DNA from: Bacteroidota bacterium
GTDB taxonomy: Bacteria; Bacteroidota; Bacteroidia; Chitinophagales; Chitinophagaceae
Length of the DNA: 46,599 nt
Assembly (NCBI GenBank): GCA_023415275.1
Contig: JAEZLJ010000162.1
Coordinates: 1-46,599, forward strand
Direction of reading: 5' to 3'
Part shown: positions 16,221 to 24,389 of the stretch, piece by piece
How the letters are laid out: each line of letters opens with the position of its first letter
Numbering within the stretch: the first letter of the stretch is position 1
Notes under the pieces: generated by a model
What the model was told of the DNA's origin: nothing
Databases searched by the model: none
Seen by the model: the letters and a program-made list of their open reading frames with translations, nothing else
Position numbers and translations under genes: made by a program

Positions 16221-19061
16221 TTATTTGATATTATAAGAAAAACTGAGGCTGTAGTTTGTACCATACTTTCGGTCAATGGCCAGCGCATCTGCATTACTGC
16301 CTGAATATTTACCGTCATCCTGCAGGTCGTGGTAATACACGGCACGTCGATTCAGGATGTCAGAAATATTCAGCTTCACCTCACCTTTTTTATTCAGAAC
16401 CTTTTTGGCAATTTGGAAATCAAGCAAGGCCCTGGGCGCTTCCCATACCGGTGGAATATCATTACCGCCTACATATAGTATCCTTCTGCCTATCTGGTTA
16501 AACAGCAAGGTTGTACTCAGGCCTGAGGGTACCAGGTCGTATTGCAGGGAAGCATTGATCACATAGGGCGACTGTCCCTGCATAGGTCTGTCCAGCCTGG
16601 CACTTTCCCATTTCACCCTGTTGTAGATATAGGAGAGATTACTCTGGAAAGTGAAATTGCGCAATGCCTGGCTGAAGTCAAGCTTCTTTCGCATCTCCAG
16701 TTCAGCACCAAAGCTGTTGGCATTGTCAGCATTGATATAATTAAATGTGCTGGAACTACCGGTACCTGACTGGTTAAAATATAATTCGATAGGGTTTTTA
16801 AAGTACTTGTAAAATAAACCTACGGTAAACAACTCTCCAGCTCTTGGATACACCTCATAACGGAGATCAGCATTCGTAACCTTTGTACGCTGCAAAGATT
16901 TGATACCTGTTACCGTGGCCCCCAGCTCAAAATCAAAGAAGGCAAAATCACTTAGCTCCCTGAACTCCGGACGGATCACGGTTTGCGAACCAGAAAGGCG
17001 CAGGTTGGTAGTGTTGGTTAATTTATAAGTAAGGTTAAGGGCGGGTAAATAGTCTGTTACCCTGGTATGAACATGCCTGGGGTCTTTGGCATTCATGCTG
17101 CCTATCACCTGGTCAAAATCCTCTATCCGCAGTCCACACACAGCACGCAACCTGGAGGCAAACTGGTTGTCCAATTGCAGAAATCCTGCATTCAGAATGG
17201 AATTGGCCACATACCGGTATTGAGATCCCGTCAGCTCATTAAAAGCAAATTGATTGCTGGTAGAACTGCCATCGCCAAAGTTGGCAGGGTCAAAAATCTT
17301 ATCTGCAGGCAATTGACGCAGCGCCTTGTTATCACCTGCCGGAATGTACACCGCAAATGGCTTGGCGTCAAACAAACGGTCCTTCACCTGCACCATGTAA
17401 CCACCCTTGATGGTTTGGTTGTTGCCACCCCAGTTTAAGGTTTTACTGATATCACCACCCCCTGTATAAATGTATTCATTAAGGAAGCCAAAATAGCGAC
17501 TGCCCGATACCTGCGAGGTTTGAGAGGAGGACACATCTAATAAGTAAGGGCCTGAGGGATCGTTACCGTTTTGAGTATAACGTATCCTTCTTTGATCGGG
17601 CACATATTGATCCAGTATACCAAAGCTTCCATACCAGTGAAGTTTGGAGTTGAATAAAGGAATGTTATGATCTCCAGTCAACTGGGTATTAAAAAAAGTA
17701 TTAGACCTGAAAGACAATTCAGTAGCCTTTACATTGTCACCAATATTACCTGCTGCACCTTCGTAATCTTTACCTACCCGGTCAATAGCATAATCAGTTG
17801 CATTTACATTCACCAGCGTTTTAGACGATATCTTGCTGTGCGTACCCAATTGCAGGGTCACATTGGCCAGGCCACCCCACAACACATCCTGGCTGTATTT
17901 ATGATTGGAGTAAGAGAAGCTGGATACGGCATCATATTTTTTATTATCCTGGTCCACTTCATTGATCACAAATATGCTGTTGTTGTATTGCAGGTTGCGC
18001 AGGCTCCGGTTGTAGGTCAGGGCCACTACCCCTCCCAGTTTATTCTTCCCGATATGCGTATTAATGCCACCGCTTAATTGAAAAGAGGTATTCAATAATG
18101 GTAAGATCTTAGAGGATACCGATTGGGTACTCCAGGTATTTTCCATCTTTTTGGCATAGTCTATTTGCTCCTGCCTTGAAAGTGCGGTGAATTGTCTGGA
18201 AGTAGGAAATCCCGGGGCTAATCCCCTGGTACCATCATCAAATCCCAGCCAATCATACTTTCCACCTTTATAAGTATAAAAGTCCTTTCCAATGGTCTGG
18301 CTGTTAAAACCTGTGCCTACCTGCACATTCAGAAAGTTTGCTGAGGGTACATCCTTGGTATTCACCTGCACCAACCCTCCAGCCCACTCACCAGGATATT
18401 CCGGAACAAAAGCTTTATTGATAATGATGTTATCAATGATGGCGGCAGGGAAAATGTCGAAAGAAAAACTTTTACGGTCAGGCTCTGTGGTGCCTAATAG
18501 CACACCATTTAATAAAGCCTGGTTATACCTGTCGGCCAACCCTCTTACCACCAGGTATTTCCCTTCCTGTATGGAAGTGCCAGGCACTCTTTTCAATACT
18601 TCACCGGTGTTTTTATCAGGTGACCGGCGAATGGCTTCTGCCGAAACTACCTGCGCTATGGTATTGGTATTCTTCTGGTACGTGATCAGCGAATTCACTG
18701 TTTCCTTCCTGCTGTTGCTGCTGGCCGTAACCACTATATTATTCATGTTCCTGCTCTCGGTTTCAAGAACAATATTCAATTCATTCAACTGGCCTGCTTT
18801 CACTTCCTGGTCACTCACCACTTTTTGCTTGTAGCCAATAGCACTGAAGCGCAGTTCGTATTTATTTCCAGGTACCAGGCTCAATTCATATTGCCCATCC
18901 ACATTGGTAGAGGTGCCTTCACCCCCGGTAGTTTTCACACTAACACCAGCTATAGGCTCATTTTTATCATTCCATACTTTGCCGCTTAGCTTAATGGATT
19001 GTGCGTGGGTAAATGAGCATATGAAGAGAGAAAAAACTAAACTTAAAATAGGCCACTTCAT
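16221..19061 (-). CDS. TonB-dependent outer-membrane receptor without SusD
   Basis: A 946-residue receptor. Signal peptide 1-20 (ending THAQ), then a carboxypeptidase-regulatory-like domain (about 24-105, with GKVWNDKNEPIAGVSVKT), then the plug (about 125-245: IRRSPDKNTGEVLKRVPGTSI, split by GKYLVVRGLADRYNQ), then the barrel ending YSLSFSYNIK. It moves a bound ligand across the outer membrane using TonB energy. There is no SusD gene beside it; the next gene is the beta-helix lipoprotein, 22 bp away, then the phosphoesterase. Its start lies 34 bp from an 11-bp phased array, and PiT genes diverge from it. I infer a phosphorus-containing ligand. Confidence 0.92.
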   Translation of the reverse strand: MKWPILSLVFSLFICSFTHAQSIKLSGKVWNDKNEPIAGVSVKTTGGEGTSTNVDGQYELSLVPGNKYELRFSAIGYKQKVVSDQEVKAGQLNELNIVLETESRNMNNIVVTASSNSRKETVNSLITYQKNTNTIAQVVSAEAIRRSPDKNTGEVLKRVPGTSIQEGKYLVVRGLADRYNQALLNGVLLGTTEPDRKSFSFDIFPAAIIDNIIINKAFVPEYPGEWAGGLVQVNTKDVPSANFLNVQVGTGFNSQTIGKDFYTYKGGKYDWLGFDDGTRGLAPGFPTSRQFTALSRQEQIDYAKKMENTWSTQSVSSKILPLLNTSFQLSGGINTHIGKNKLGGVVALTYNRSLRNLQYNNSIFVINEVDQDNKKYDAVSSFSYSNHKYSQDVLWGGLANVTLQLGTHSKISSKTLVNVNATDYAIDRVGKDYEGAAGNIGDNVKATELSFRSNTFFNTQLTGDHNIPLFNSKLHWYGSFGILDQYVPDQRRIRYTQNGNDPSGPYLLDVSSSQTSQVSGSRYFGFLNEYIYTGGGDISKTLNWGGNNQTIKGGYMVQVKDRLFDAKPFAVYIPAGDNKALRQLPADKIFDPANFGDGSSTSNQFAFNELTGSQYRYVANSILNAGFLQLDNQFASRLRAVCGLRIEDFDQVIGSMNAKDPRHVHTRVTDYLPALNLTYKLTNTTNLRLSGSQTVIRPEFRELSDFAFFDFELGATVTGIKSLQRTKVTNADLRYEVYPRAGELFTVGLFYKYFKNPIELYFNQSGTGSSSTFNYINADNANSFGAELEMRKKLDFSQALRNFTFQSNLSYIYNRVKWESARLDRPMQGQSPYVINASLQYDLVPSGLSTTLLFNQIGRRILYVGGNDIPPVWEAPRALLDFQIAKKVLNKKGEVKLNISDILNRRAVYYHDLQDDGKYSGSNADALAIDRKYGTNYSLSFSYNIK

Positions 19062-19094
19062 TCCGTCTTATTTGCCGCAAAGCACGCTCTATGA

Positions 19095-19155
19095 TATTAC
19101 CTTAAGGTTAACCCACCATTAAGAAATGATGACGGGAATGTTACTGAATTGTTAC
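19095..19155. promoter_or_regulatory. Six-copy 11-bp phased array, PHO-box-like
   Basis: Six hexamers on the plus strand start at 19095, 19106, 19117, 19128, 19139 and 19150, exactly 11 bp apart: TATTAC, GGTTAA, CATTAA, GATGAC, TGTTAC, TGTTAC (consensus NRTKAM). Read on the minus strand, toward the TonB receptor, the same stretch gives 7-mers such as TGGTAAC, CAGTAAC and CCGTCAT; the last differs by one base from the E. coli PHO-box unit CTGTCAT, whose repeats are also 11 bp apart. The array ends 34 bp upstream of the receptor start codon. Confidence 0.5.
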
Positions 19156-19292
19156 CAGGCCATGCAAGACGAAAACTGTCAGAAAAATTAGGTGATTAAA
19201 GAAAGGTATTACCATATCTACCTGTTATTCAGCAACCCTAAAAACAAACAGATGTATATATTATTCTATGTTTAAAAGAAATTAGCATGGTT

Positions 19293-19342
19293 TATGAAAT
19301 CAATGTGAAGTCAATATTAAGTTATTATTAATTTTCCGTTAA
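19293..19342 (+). promoter_or_regulatory. Five-copy 11-bp phased array upstream of the PiT operon
   Basis: Hexamers TATGAA, TGTGAA, TATTAA, TATTAA and CGTTAA start at 19293, 19304, 19315, 19326 and 19337, exactly 11 bp apart, all fitting NRTKAM. Downstream, TAACTTCG at 19368-19375 is one base from the TAnnTTTG -7 element, 25 bp before the DUF47 start codon. Together they look like an activator-dependent promoter for phosphate uptake. Confidence 0.5.
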
Positions 19343-19400
19343 GCATTTCGACCCCGTGAATTGAACTTAACTTCGCCCCCGACTATTAAAAGATGTCAAT

Positions 19401-20042
19401 ATGAATATTTTCGCCAAGTTGCTCGCTCCCAAGAACAAGGTTTTTTATGATCTATTTGAAAAAAGTGCAGACAATGTAAAACAAATGGGGGTGCTGCTTA
19501 CCCAGGTAGTGGCAGAGGTTGATTTCGATAAACGCCAGTCACTGATCTCTAAGATGGAGGACCTGGAGCATGCCAATGATGAGCTGACACACAACCTTTT
19601 TACTGAACTGGGGCGGAATTTTATCACGCCATTCGATAGGGAAGACATTCACTACCTGGCATCTGCCCTTGATGATATTGCCGATTTCATTTTTGCTTCA
19701 GCCAAGAAAGTTAACTTCTACAGGGTCAACCCCAACGATATTGGCATCCACAAACTAGCCGAGATCATAGTGCAAAGCACCAATGAAGTGAGAAACACGG
19801 TAGGCGAACTGCGGACCATGAAAAATATGCGCTTCATTACAGAATCACTAGTCAAGATCAACAGTCTTGAAAATGAGGCAGACGATATTTTTGACATGAG
19901 TATTGAGCGCCTGTTTGCCACTGAACCCGATGCCAAAGAAGTGATCAAAAAAAGAGAGATCTACCAGGTGATGGAAACAGCGACTGACAAATGTGAAGAC
20001 GCTGCCAATGTAATAGAATCTATCATTATCAAATACGCCTAA
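19401..20042 (+). CDS. DUF47 (PhoU-like) PiT accessory protein
   Basis: A 213-residue helical cytoplasmic protein of the DUF47/TIGR00153 family, related to PhoU. Seen: N-terminal LAPKNKVFYDLFEKSADNV, the acidic helix KMEDLEHANDELTHNLF, then FITPFDREDIHYLASALDDIADFI, and a second copy of the acidic pattern with NSLENEADDIFD. PhoU-type proteins bind metal clusters through such E/DxxxD motifs. Members of this family sit next to PiT transporters and adjust their activity; here the PiT gene follows after 88 bp. It is the first gene behind the five-copy array. Confidence 0.93.
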   Translation: MNIFAKLLAPKNKVFYDLFEKSADNVKQMGVLLTQVVAEVDFDKRQSLISKMEDLEHANDELTHNLFTELGRNFITPFDREDIHYLASALDDIADFIFASAKKVNFYRVNPNDIGIHKLAEIIVQSTNEVRNTVGELRTMKNMRFITESLVKINSLENEADDIFDMSIERLFATEPDAKEVIKKREIYQVMETATDKCEDAANVIESIIIKYA

Positions 20043-20130
20043 TCTAAAAACCGGCCCGGGTATATAGCCATCATGGTTAGCTGTATTTGATCTATATATT
20101 CAACCTATCAATCATTTTCAAATCGTTTGA

Positions 20131-21348
20131 ATGAGTTTTGTTCTTTCCATCATAGTCCTGGCTTTAATATTTGATTTTATTAACGGATTTCATGATGCAG
20201 CCAACTCAATAGCCACTATTGTATCTACTAAGGTATTGACCCCTTTCCAGGCGGTTATCTGGGCTGCAGTGTTCAACTTTGCAGCCTTTTTTATATTTAA
20301 AGATCATGGAGTAGCCAATACGGTGGCCAAAACTGTGAAGCCTGATTATGTTACAGGCCATATCGGCCTGATTGTAGTGTTGTCAGGCCTCATAGCTGCC
20401 ATCATCTGGAATCTACTCACCTGGTGGTTTGGCATACCCTCATCTTCTTCCCATACGCTGATCGGTGGTTTTGCTGGTGCAGGCGTGGCCTTCGGCGGTT
20501 GGGGCGCTATCAATAGTGATCCTATCATCAAGACAGCCAGCTTCATCGTGGTGGCTCCATTGGTAGGTATGTTCATTGCTTTTATCATTTCGCTGTGGTT
20601 CCTGTTGTCCTTTAGAAAGGATTACCTGCCCCGCCTGGTATCTATCCTGGTCATAGCTTTTGTTTGTTGGTTCCTGTACGATCATTTAGTGCTTGATGCT
20701 AAAGAGCTGGCAGGCAAGACCCATTATGAGAGCTATTTCTGGCAGGTGTTCTTTTATACCAAGAACTTTAAATGGATCCTGCTCTGCTTTATCCTGGTAG
20801 TTTTTGCCGTATTCACTTTCTGGCTGAATACCTTAAATGCCCATAAATCCAACCTTTGGTTCAAGCGGCTGCAGTTAATATCTTCTGCCGCCTTCAGTAT
20901 TGGTCATGGTGGTAACGATGCGCAAAAAGTAATGGGTATCATCATGGCAGCCCTTGTAGCCAGCGATCCTTCCCGCTATCACATCGACCATATGGAATGG
21001 TGGGTGCCACTGGCCTGTTATTCTGCTATTGCCCTTGGTACCATGAGCGGTGGCTGGAAGATAGTAAAGACCATGGGCACACGCATTACCAAGGTTACCC
21101 CTTTTGAAGGCGTGGCAGCGGAAACGGCAGGTGCCATCACCTTATTTGTCACTGAAGCTTTAAAGATACCTGTAAGTACCACCCATACTATCACCGGTGC
21201 CATTATGGGCGTAGGGGCTACCAAGCGTCTCTCGGCTGTACGTTGGGGTGTAACGCTTAATTTATTATGGGCGTGGATATTAACCATTCCTATCAGTGCC
21301 TTGCTGGCAGCAGGAATTTTTTACATCGTCCGGTTTTTTCTGGCATAA
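20131..21348 (+). CDS. PiT-family inorganic phosphate transporter
   Basis: Inner-membrane phosphate permease of 405 residues, moving phosphate with protons or sodium. The two family repeats are visible: N-terminal NGFHDAANSIATIVSTK with IPSSSSHTLIGGFAGAG, and C-terminal SIGHGGNDAQKVMGIIMAA with PVSTTHTITGAIMGVG. About ten hydrophobic helices. The central loop is short, near 200-240. Cotranscribed with the DUF47 gene. galE follows 30 bp later, possibly by read-through, though a weak promoter match is present. Confidence 0.95.
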   Translation: MSFVLSIIVLALIFDFINGFHDAANSIATIVSTKVLTPFQAVIWAAVFNFAAFFIFKDHGVANTVAKTVKPDYVTGHIGLIVVLSGLIAAIIWNLLTWWFGIPSSSSHTLIGGFAGAGVAFGGWGAINSDPIIKTASFIVVAPLVGMFIAFIISLWFLLSFRKDYLPRLVSILVIAFVCWFLYDHLVLDAKELAGKTHYESYFWQVFFYTKNFKWILLCFILVVFAVFTFWLNTLNAHKSNLWFKRLQLISSAAFSIGHGGNDAQKVMGIIMAALVASDPSRYHIDHMEWWVPLACYSAIALGTMSGGWKIVKTMGTRITKVTPFEGVAAETAGAITLFVTEALKIPVSTTHTITGAIMGVGATKRLSAVRWGVTLNLLWAWILTIPISALLAAGIFYIVRFFLA

Positions 21349-21378
21349 TTTCCGATGTTTGCGCCTTAACTTTCTCAA

Positions 21379-22434
21379 ATGGCAAAAATACTGGTTACAG
21401 GAGGGTGCGGATTTATTGGTTCGCATACCATAGTAGATCTGATAGAGAATGGATATGAAGTGATCTGTGTTGATAATAACTCCAGGTCCAACCCCGCCGT
21501 ACTGGAAGGGGTGCAAAAGATCACGGGAAAGCCCATTAAGAACTACAAGGTAGACCTCTGTAATTTTGACGATACTTATGCCATTTTCCAGGAGAATGAG
21601 GACATTGACGGCATCATTCATTTTGCTGCCTACAAGGCCGTGGGTGAATCGGTAGAAAAACCATTAATGTATTTTGAGAACAACCTGTACTCGCTCATCA
21701 ACCTGTTGAAATGCGTGCAGGAATTTTCCATCCCCTGGTTTGTTTTCTCCTCCTCATGCACGGTGTATGGTGAACCGGACCAGCAAATGGTAACGGAAGA
21801 AACACCCACCAAGCCAGCCGCATCTCCTTATGGATATACCAAGCAAATGGGTGAGCAGATCCTGGGTGAATTTCAAAAAGCAAGCAATACCAAATTTATA
21901 TTACTACGCTATTTCAATCCTGTAGGTGCTCATCCTTCCGGGTTGATCGGTGAATTGCCTATAGGTAAACCACAAAACCTGGTGCCTGCCATCACGCAGA
22001 CAGCTATTGGCAAATTGCCTAAAATGATGGTATTTGGAGATGATTACCCCACCCGCGATGGCAGTTGCGTTAGGGATTATATACATGTGTGTGACATCGC
22101 CCATGCACATACGCTGGCCATCAAATACCTACAGGAAGGCAGAAATAGCAGTGGCTGCGAGGTATTTAACCTTGGTACTGGCAATGGCGTGACCGTGCTG
22201 GAAGCCATCAAGGCTTTTGAAAAAGTAAGTGGTGTCAAGCTTAATTACGAGATTGGTCCACGCCGTCCCGGGGATATTATGGCTATCTATGCCAATAATG
22301 ATAAAGCACGCAACAGCCTGGGCTGGAACCCTGAACTGTCCCTGGAAGATATGATGCGCACAGCATGGAACTGGGAATTAAAATTAAAACAGGACTCCTC
22401 TCTTCATGAGAACTCTAATTTTCAAATGAACTAG
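21379..22434 (+). CDS. galE: UDP-glucose 4-epimerase
   Basis: Cytoplasmic epimerase interconverting UDP-glucose and UDP-galactose with bound NAD, 351 residues, the usual size. The extended SDR fold is clear: NAD motif GGCGFIGSH at 8-16, the active-site serine region SSSCTVYGE, and YGYTK with the catalytic Tyr and Lys. The C-terminal domain holds the substrate-binding motif NLGTGNGVTVLEAI and GPRRPGDI. UDP-GlcNAc epimerase activity cannot be excluded. It has its own terminator. GATGTTTG at 21354-21361 is one base from TAnnTTTG. Confidence 0.93.
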   Translation: MAKILVTGGCGFIGSHTIVDLIENGYEVICVDNNSRSNPAVLEGVQKITGKPIKNYKVDLCNFDDTYAIFQENEDIDGIIHFAAYKAVGESVEKPLMYFENNLYSLINLLKCVQEFSIPWFVFSSSCTVYGEPDQQMVTEETPTKPAASPYGYTKQMGEQILGEFQKASNTKFILLRYFNPVGAHPSGLIGELPIGKPQNLVPAITQTAIGKLPKMMVFGDDYPTRDGSCVRDYIHVCDIAHAHTLAIKYLQEGRNSSGCEVFNLGTGNGVTVLEAIKAFEKVSGVKLNYEIGPRRPGDIMAIYANNDKARNSLGWNPELSLEDMMRTAWNWELKLKQDSSLHENSNFQMN

Positions 22435-22461
22435 GCCCGATCCTCTACCTAATTGTTATAG

Positions 22462-22491
22462 TACCGGTCAGTCCCTGGCCGGTAATTTTTT
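22462..22491 (+). terminator. Rho-independent terminator after galE
   Basis: TACCGGTCA and TGGCCGGTA pair over nine positions (one T-G wobble) around GTCCC, followed by six T residues. Confidence 0.8.
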
Positions 22492-22622
22492 ATAGATATG
22501 TCTGTCACATATCTATTACTATCCTATGCTTTAAGGGAGTTGTATTAGAAACTTATTATACCCTTTAACTATTTTAGGCTGGTAAGCAGATAGTTCGTTT
22601 ATTTTGCAGCCAAATCGTTGTA

Positions 22623-23585
22623 ATGCTAAAAGATATACAATCCACCGGTAAGAAAGATACCCGGAGCGGATTTGGAGATGGAATTGCTGAAGCTGCCCGT
22701 AAAAATAAAAATGTTGTAGCCCTTACTGCCGATCTTGCCGGATCGCTGAAGCTGCAACAGTTCATCAAAGAATTTCCAGAGCGCTTTATACAGGTAGGCA
22801 TAGCCGAAGCCAATATGATGGGCATCGCTGCCGGCCTTACCATTGGTGGAAAGATCCCTTTTACTACCACTTTTGCCAACTTTTCCACTGGCCGTGTGTA
22901 CGATCAGATACGCCAGAGCATAGCCTATAGCGGTAAGAATGTAAAGATCTGTGCTTCGCATGCCGGGGTTACCCTCGGTGAGGACGGTGCCACCCACCAG
23001 ATATTGGAAGACATTGGCCTGATGAAGATGCTGCCTGGTATGACGGTGATTGTGCCCTGCGATTACAACCAGACCAAGGCCGCTACCTTGGCCATTGCAG
23101 AATACGAAGGTCCTGTTTACCTGCGTTTCGGTCGCCCTAGCTGGCCTATTTTCACTGACCCTGCCGAACCTTTTGTCATTGGCAAGGCCCAGCGTTTCTC
23201 TGAAGGCACAGATGTCAGTATTTTTGCCTGCGGACATATGGTGTGGAATGCCATTCAAGCCGGGGTAGCCCTTGAAGAAAAAGGGTTAAGTGTGGAGGTG
23301 ATCAACATTCATACTATTAAGCCATTGGATGAAGAAGCTATCCTGAACTCCATCCGCAAAACCAAATGTGCCGTTACGGTGGAAGAACATAATGTAATTG
23401 GCGGCCTCGGCGATGCCATCGCTCAGGTAGCTGTTAAAAGCTTCCTGGTACCTATTGAATATGTAGGCACCCAGGATACCTTTGGCGAAAGCGGCACCCC
23501 CGACCAGCTATTGAAGAAATATGGCCTGGATGTACCAGACATCATTGCTGCGGCAGAAAAGGTCATTGCCAGAAAGAAAGCCTGA
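22623..23585 (+). CDS. Transketolase, C-terminal subunit
   Basis: A 320-residue protein equal to the Pyr and C-terminal domains of transketolase. Seen: ALTADLAGS, the catalytic glutamate region QVGIAEANMMGIAAGL, the phosphate-binding-side motif SHAGVTLGEDGATHQ, and a C-terminal Rossmann-like domain ending with EEHNVIGGLGDAIAQ. In split transketolases this half works with a separate thiamine-diphosphate-binding N-terminal subunit, normally encoded just upstream. Here galE and a terminator lie upstream and a repeat region downstream, so the partner must be elsewhere. A strong terminator ends the unit. Confidence 0.9.
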   Translation: MLKDIQSTGKKDTRSGFGDGIAEAARKNKNVVALTADLAGSLKLQQFIKEFPERFIQVGIAEANMMGIAAGLTIGGKIPFTTTFANFSTGRVYDQIRQSIAYSGKNVKICASHAGVTLGEDGATHQILEDIGLMKMLPGMTVIVPCDYNQTKAATLAIAEYEGPVYLRFGRPSWPIFTDPAEPFVIGKAQRFSEGTDVSIFACGHMVWNAIQAGVALEEKGLSVEVINIHTIKPLDEEAILNSIRKTKCAVTVEEHNVIGGLGDAIAQVAVKSFLVPIEYVGTQDTFGESGTPDQLLKKYGLDVPDIIAAAEKVIARKKA

Positions 23586-23610
23586 TTCCTTTTTATAAAA
23601 ACAAACCACC

Positions 23611-23635
23611 AGCCTTCCCTCCGGAAGGCTTTTTT
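23611..23635 (+). terminator. Rho-independent terminator
   Basis: AGCCTTCC and GGAAGGCT form an 8-bp stem with a CTCC loop, followed by a run of T residues, 26 bp after the transketolase stop codon. Confidence 0.88.
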
Positions 23636-23764
23636 GTTTATGCCCTAAAGGTGGATAACACCAGGTCATGTATATTAATAATGATTAAGATGTGATAAAT
23701 CGTTATAGCTCCTTCTCCAGGTACCTTTAAGCATTGACTTTCATCTGCTTATCTCCCTGCCTCC

Positions 23765-23869
23765 GCCCTATCTACTCCCTATCTCAGGTATAGCTACGGT
23801 ATAGATACTGCGTGATGATCACGCAGTATCTATACCGTAGGTAGGGAGTTGGTAGGGCGTAGATAGGGC
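23765..23869. repeat. Long palindromic element (possible MITE)
   Basis: The core is a perfect inverted repeat: 23 bases at 23794-23816 and their complement at 23818-23840, with a single G between. Outside the core the arms stay related: the 11-mer GCCCTATCTAC at 23765-23775 has its exact complement at 23859-23869, with pyrimidine-rich CTCCCTA units between. The structure could extrude as a cruciform or fold as a long RNA hairpin. No open frame crosses it and no T tract follows, so it is not a simple terminator. A small non-autonomous mobile element or a family-specific intergenic repeat is the best guess. Confidence 0.7.
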
Positions 23870-23887
23870 TAAGATGGGGAGGAGAAA

Positions 23888-24165
23888 GAATGTCGAACAG
23901 ATGAACAAGGAATTTCGAATGACGAAGGATTAGGGCGGAGAGGCTTTTTAATTGTGGGCTTTTTTTAGGTGGAGGGTTGAATAATGGTCAATGTTCCATG
24001 ATCAATGCTCAATGTTCAGGTGAGAGAAGATAATTAAGATTGATAGGATTAAAGGGATTTGTGAGGAGGATATGGAATGTCGAACAGATGAACAAGGAAT
24101 ATTGAATGTCGAAGGATTAGGAAGGAGAGGCTTTTTGATTGGGGCTTTTTGAAGGTGGAGGGTTA
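23888..24165. repeat. Two-copy direct repeat, about 187-bp offset
   Basis: Copies of about 91 bp start at 23888 and 24075. Both open with the same 26 bases (beginning GAATGTCGAACAGATG) and share GAGAGGCTTTTT and GGTGGAGGGTT further on, with scattered substitutions. The spacer holds low-complexity CAATGTTC/CAATGCTC words. With the palindrome to the left it fills most of the 804-bp gene-free stretch 23586-24389. The rest of the stretch, on either side, shows nothing I can assign. Confidence 0.75.
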
Positions 24166-24389
24166 AGAATTGATCAATAAACAATTGTCATTGTTCAATC
24201 CGCCTGCAAGTGGTAGTCTACCTGATTACGGACTCCTGGCCCCAGACTCCCGGCAATTCTAATAAATCCCAGAGTATAAAATTGATGGCCCTGGTTGTAA
24301 AGAACCGGGCAGGAATACAGAAAGTTTATCTCTTTAAAATTATCTTTACCGCTATCATTAAAATCCAGATACCTGGAATCAAAAGACCA

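Noticed and set aside
16199..16345. A longer N-terminus for the beta-helix lipoprotein
   Set aside because: It would overlap the receptor gene by 125 bp and bury the lipobox behind about 50 residues without a signal-peptide pattern.
22626..23258. A 210-codon minus-strand frame inside the transketolase gene
   Set aside because: Same reason: the plus-strand protein is clearly real and the other product is featureless.
23888..24165. CRISPR array
   Set aside because: Only two diverged copies of a long unit are present, with no short regular repeats or spacers and no cas genes in the window.
24210..24389. A longer N-terminus for the sigma factor
   Set aside because: The added residues do not resemble region 1 or 2 of ECF factors, and ATG 24390 starts the family-like sequence.
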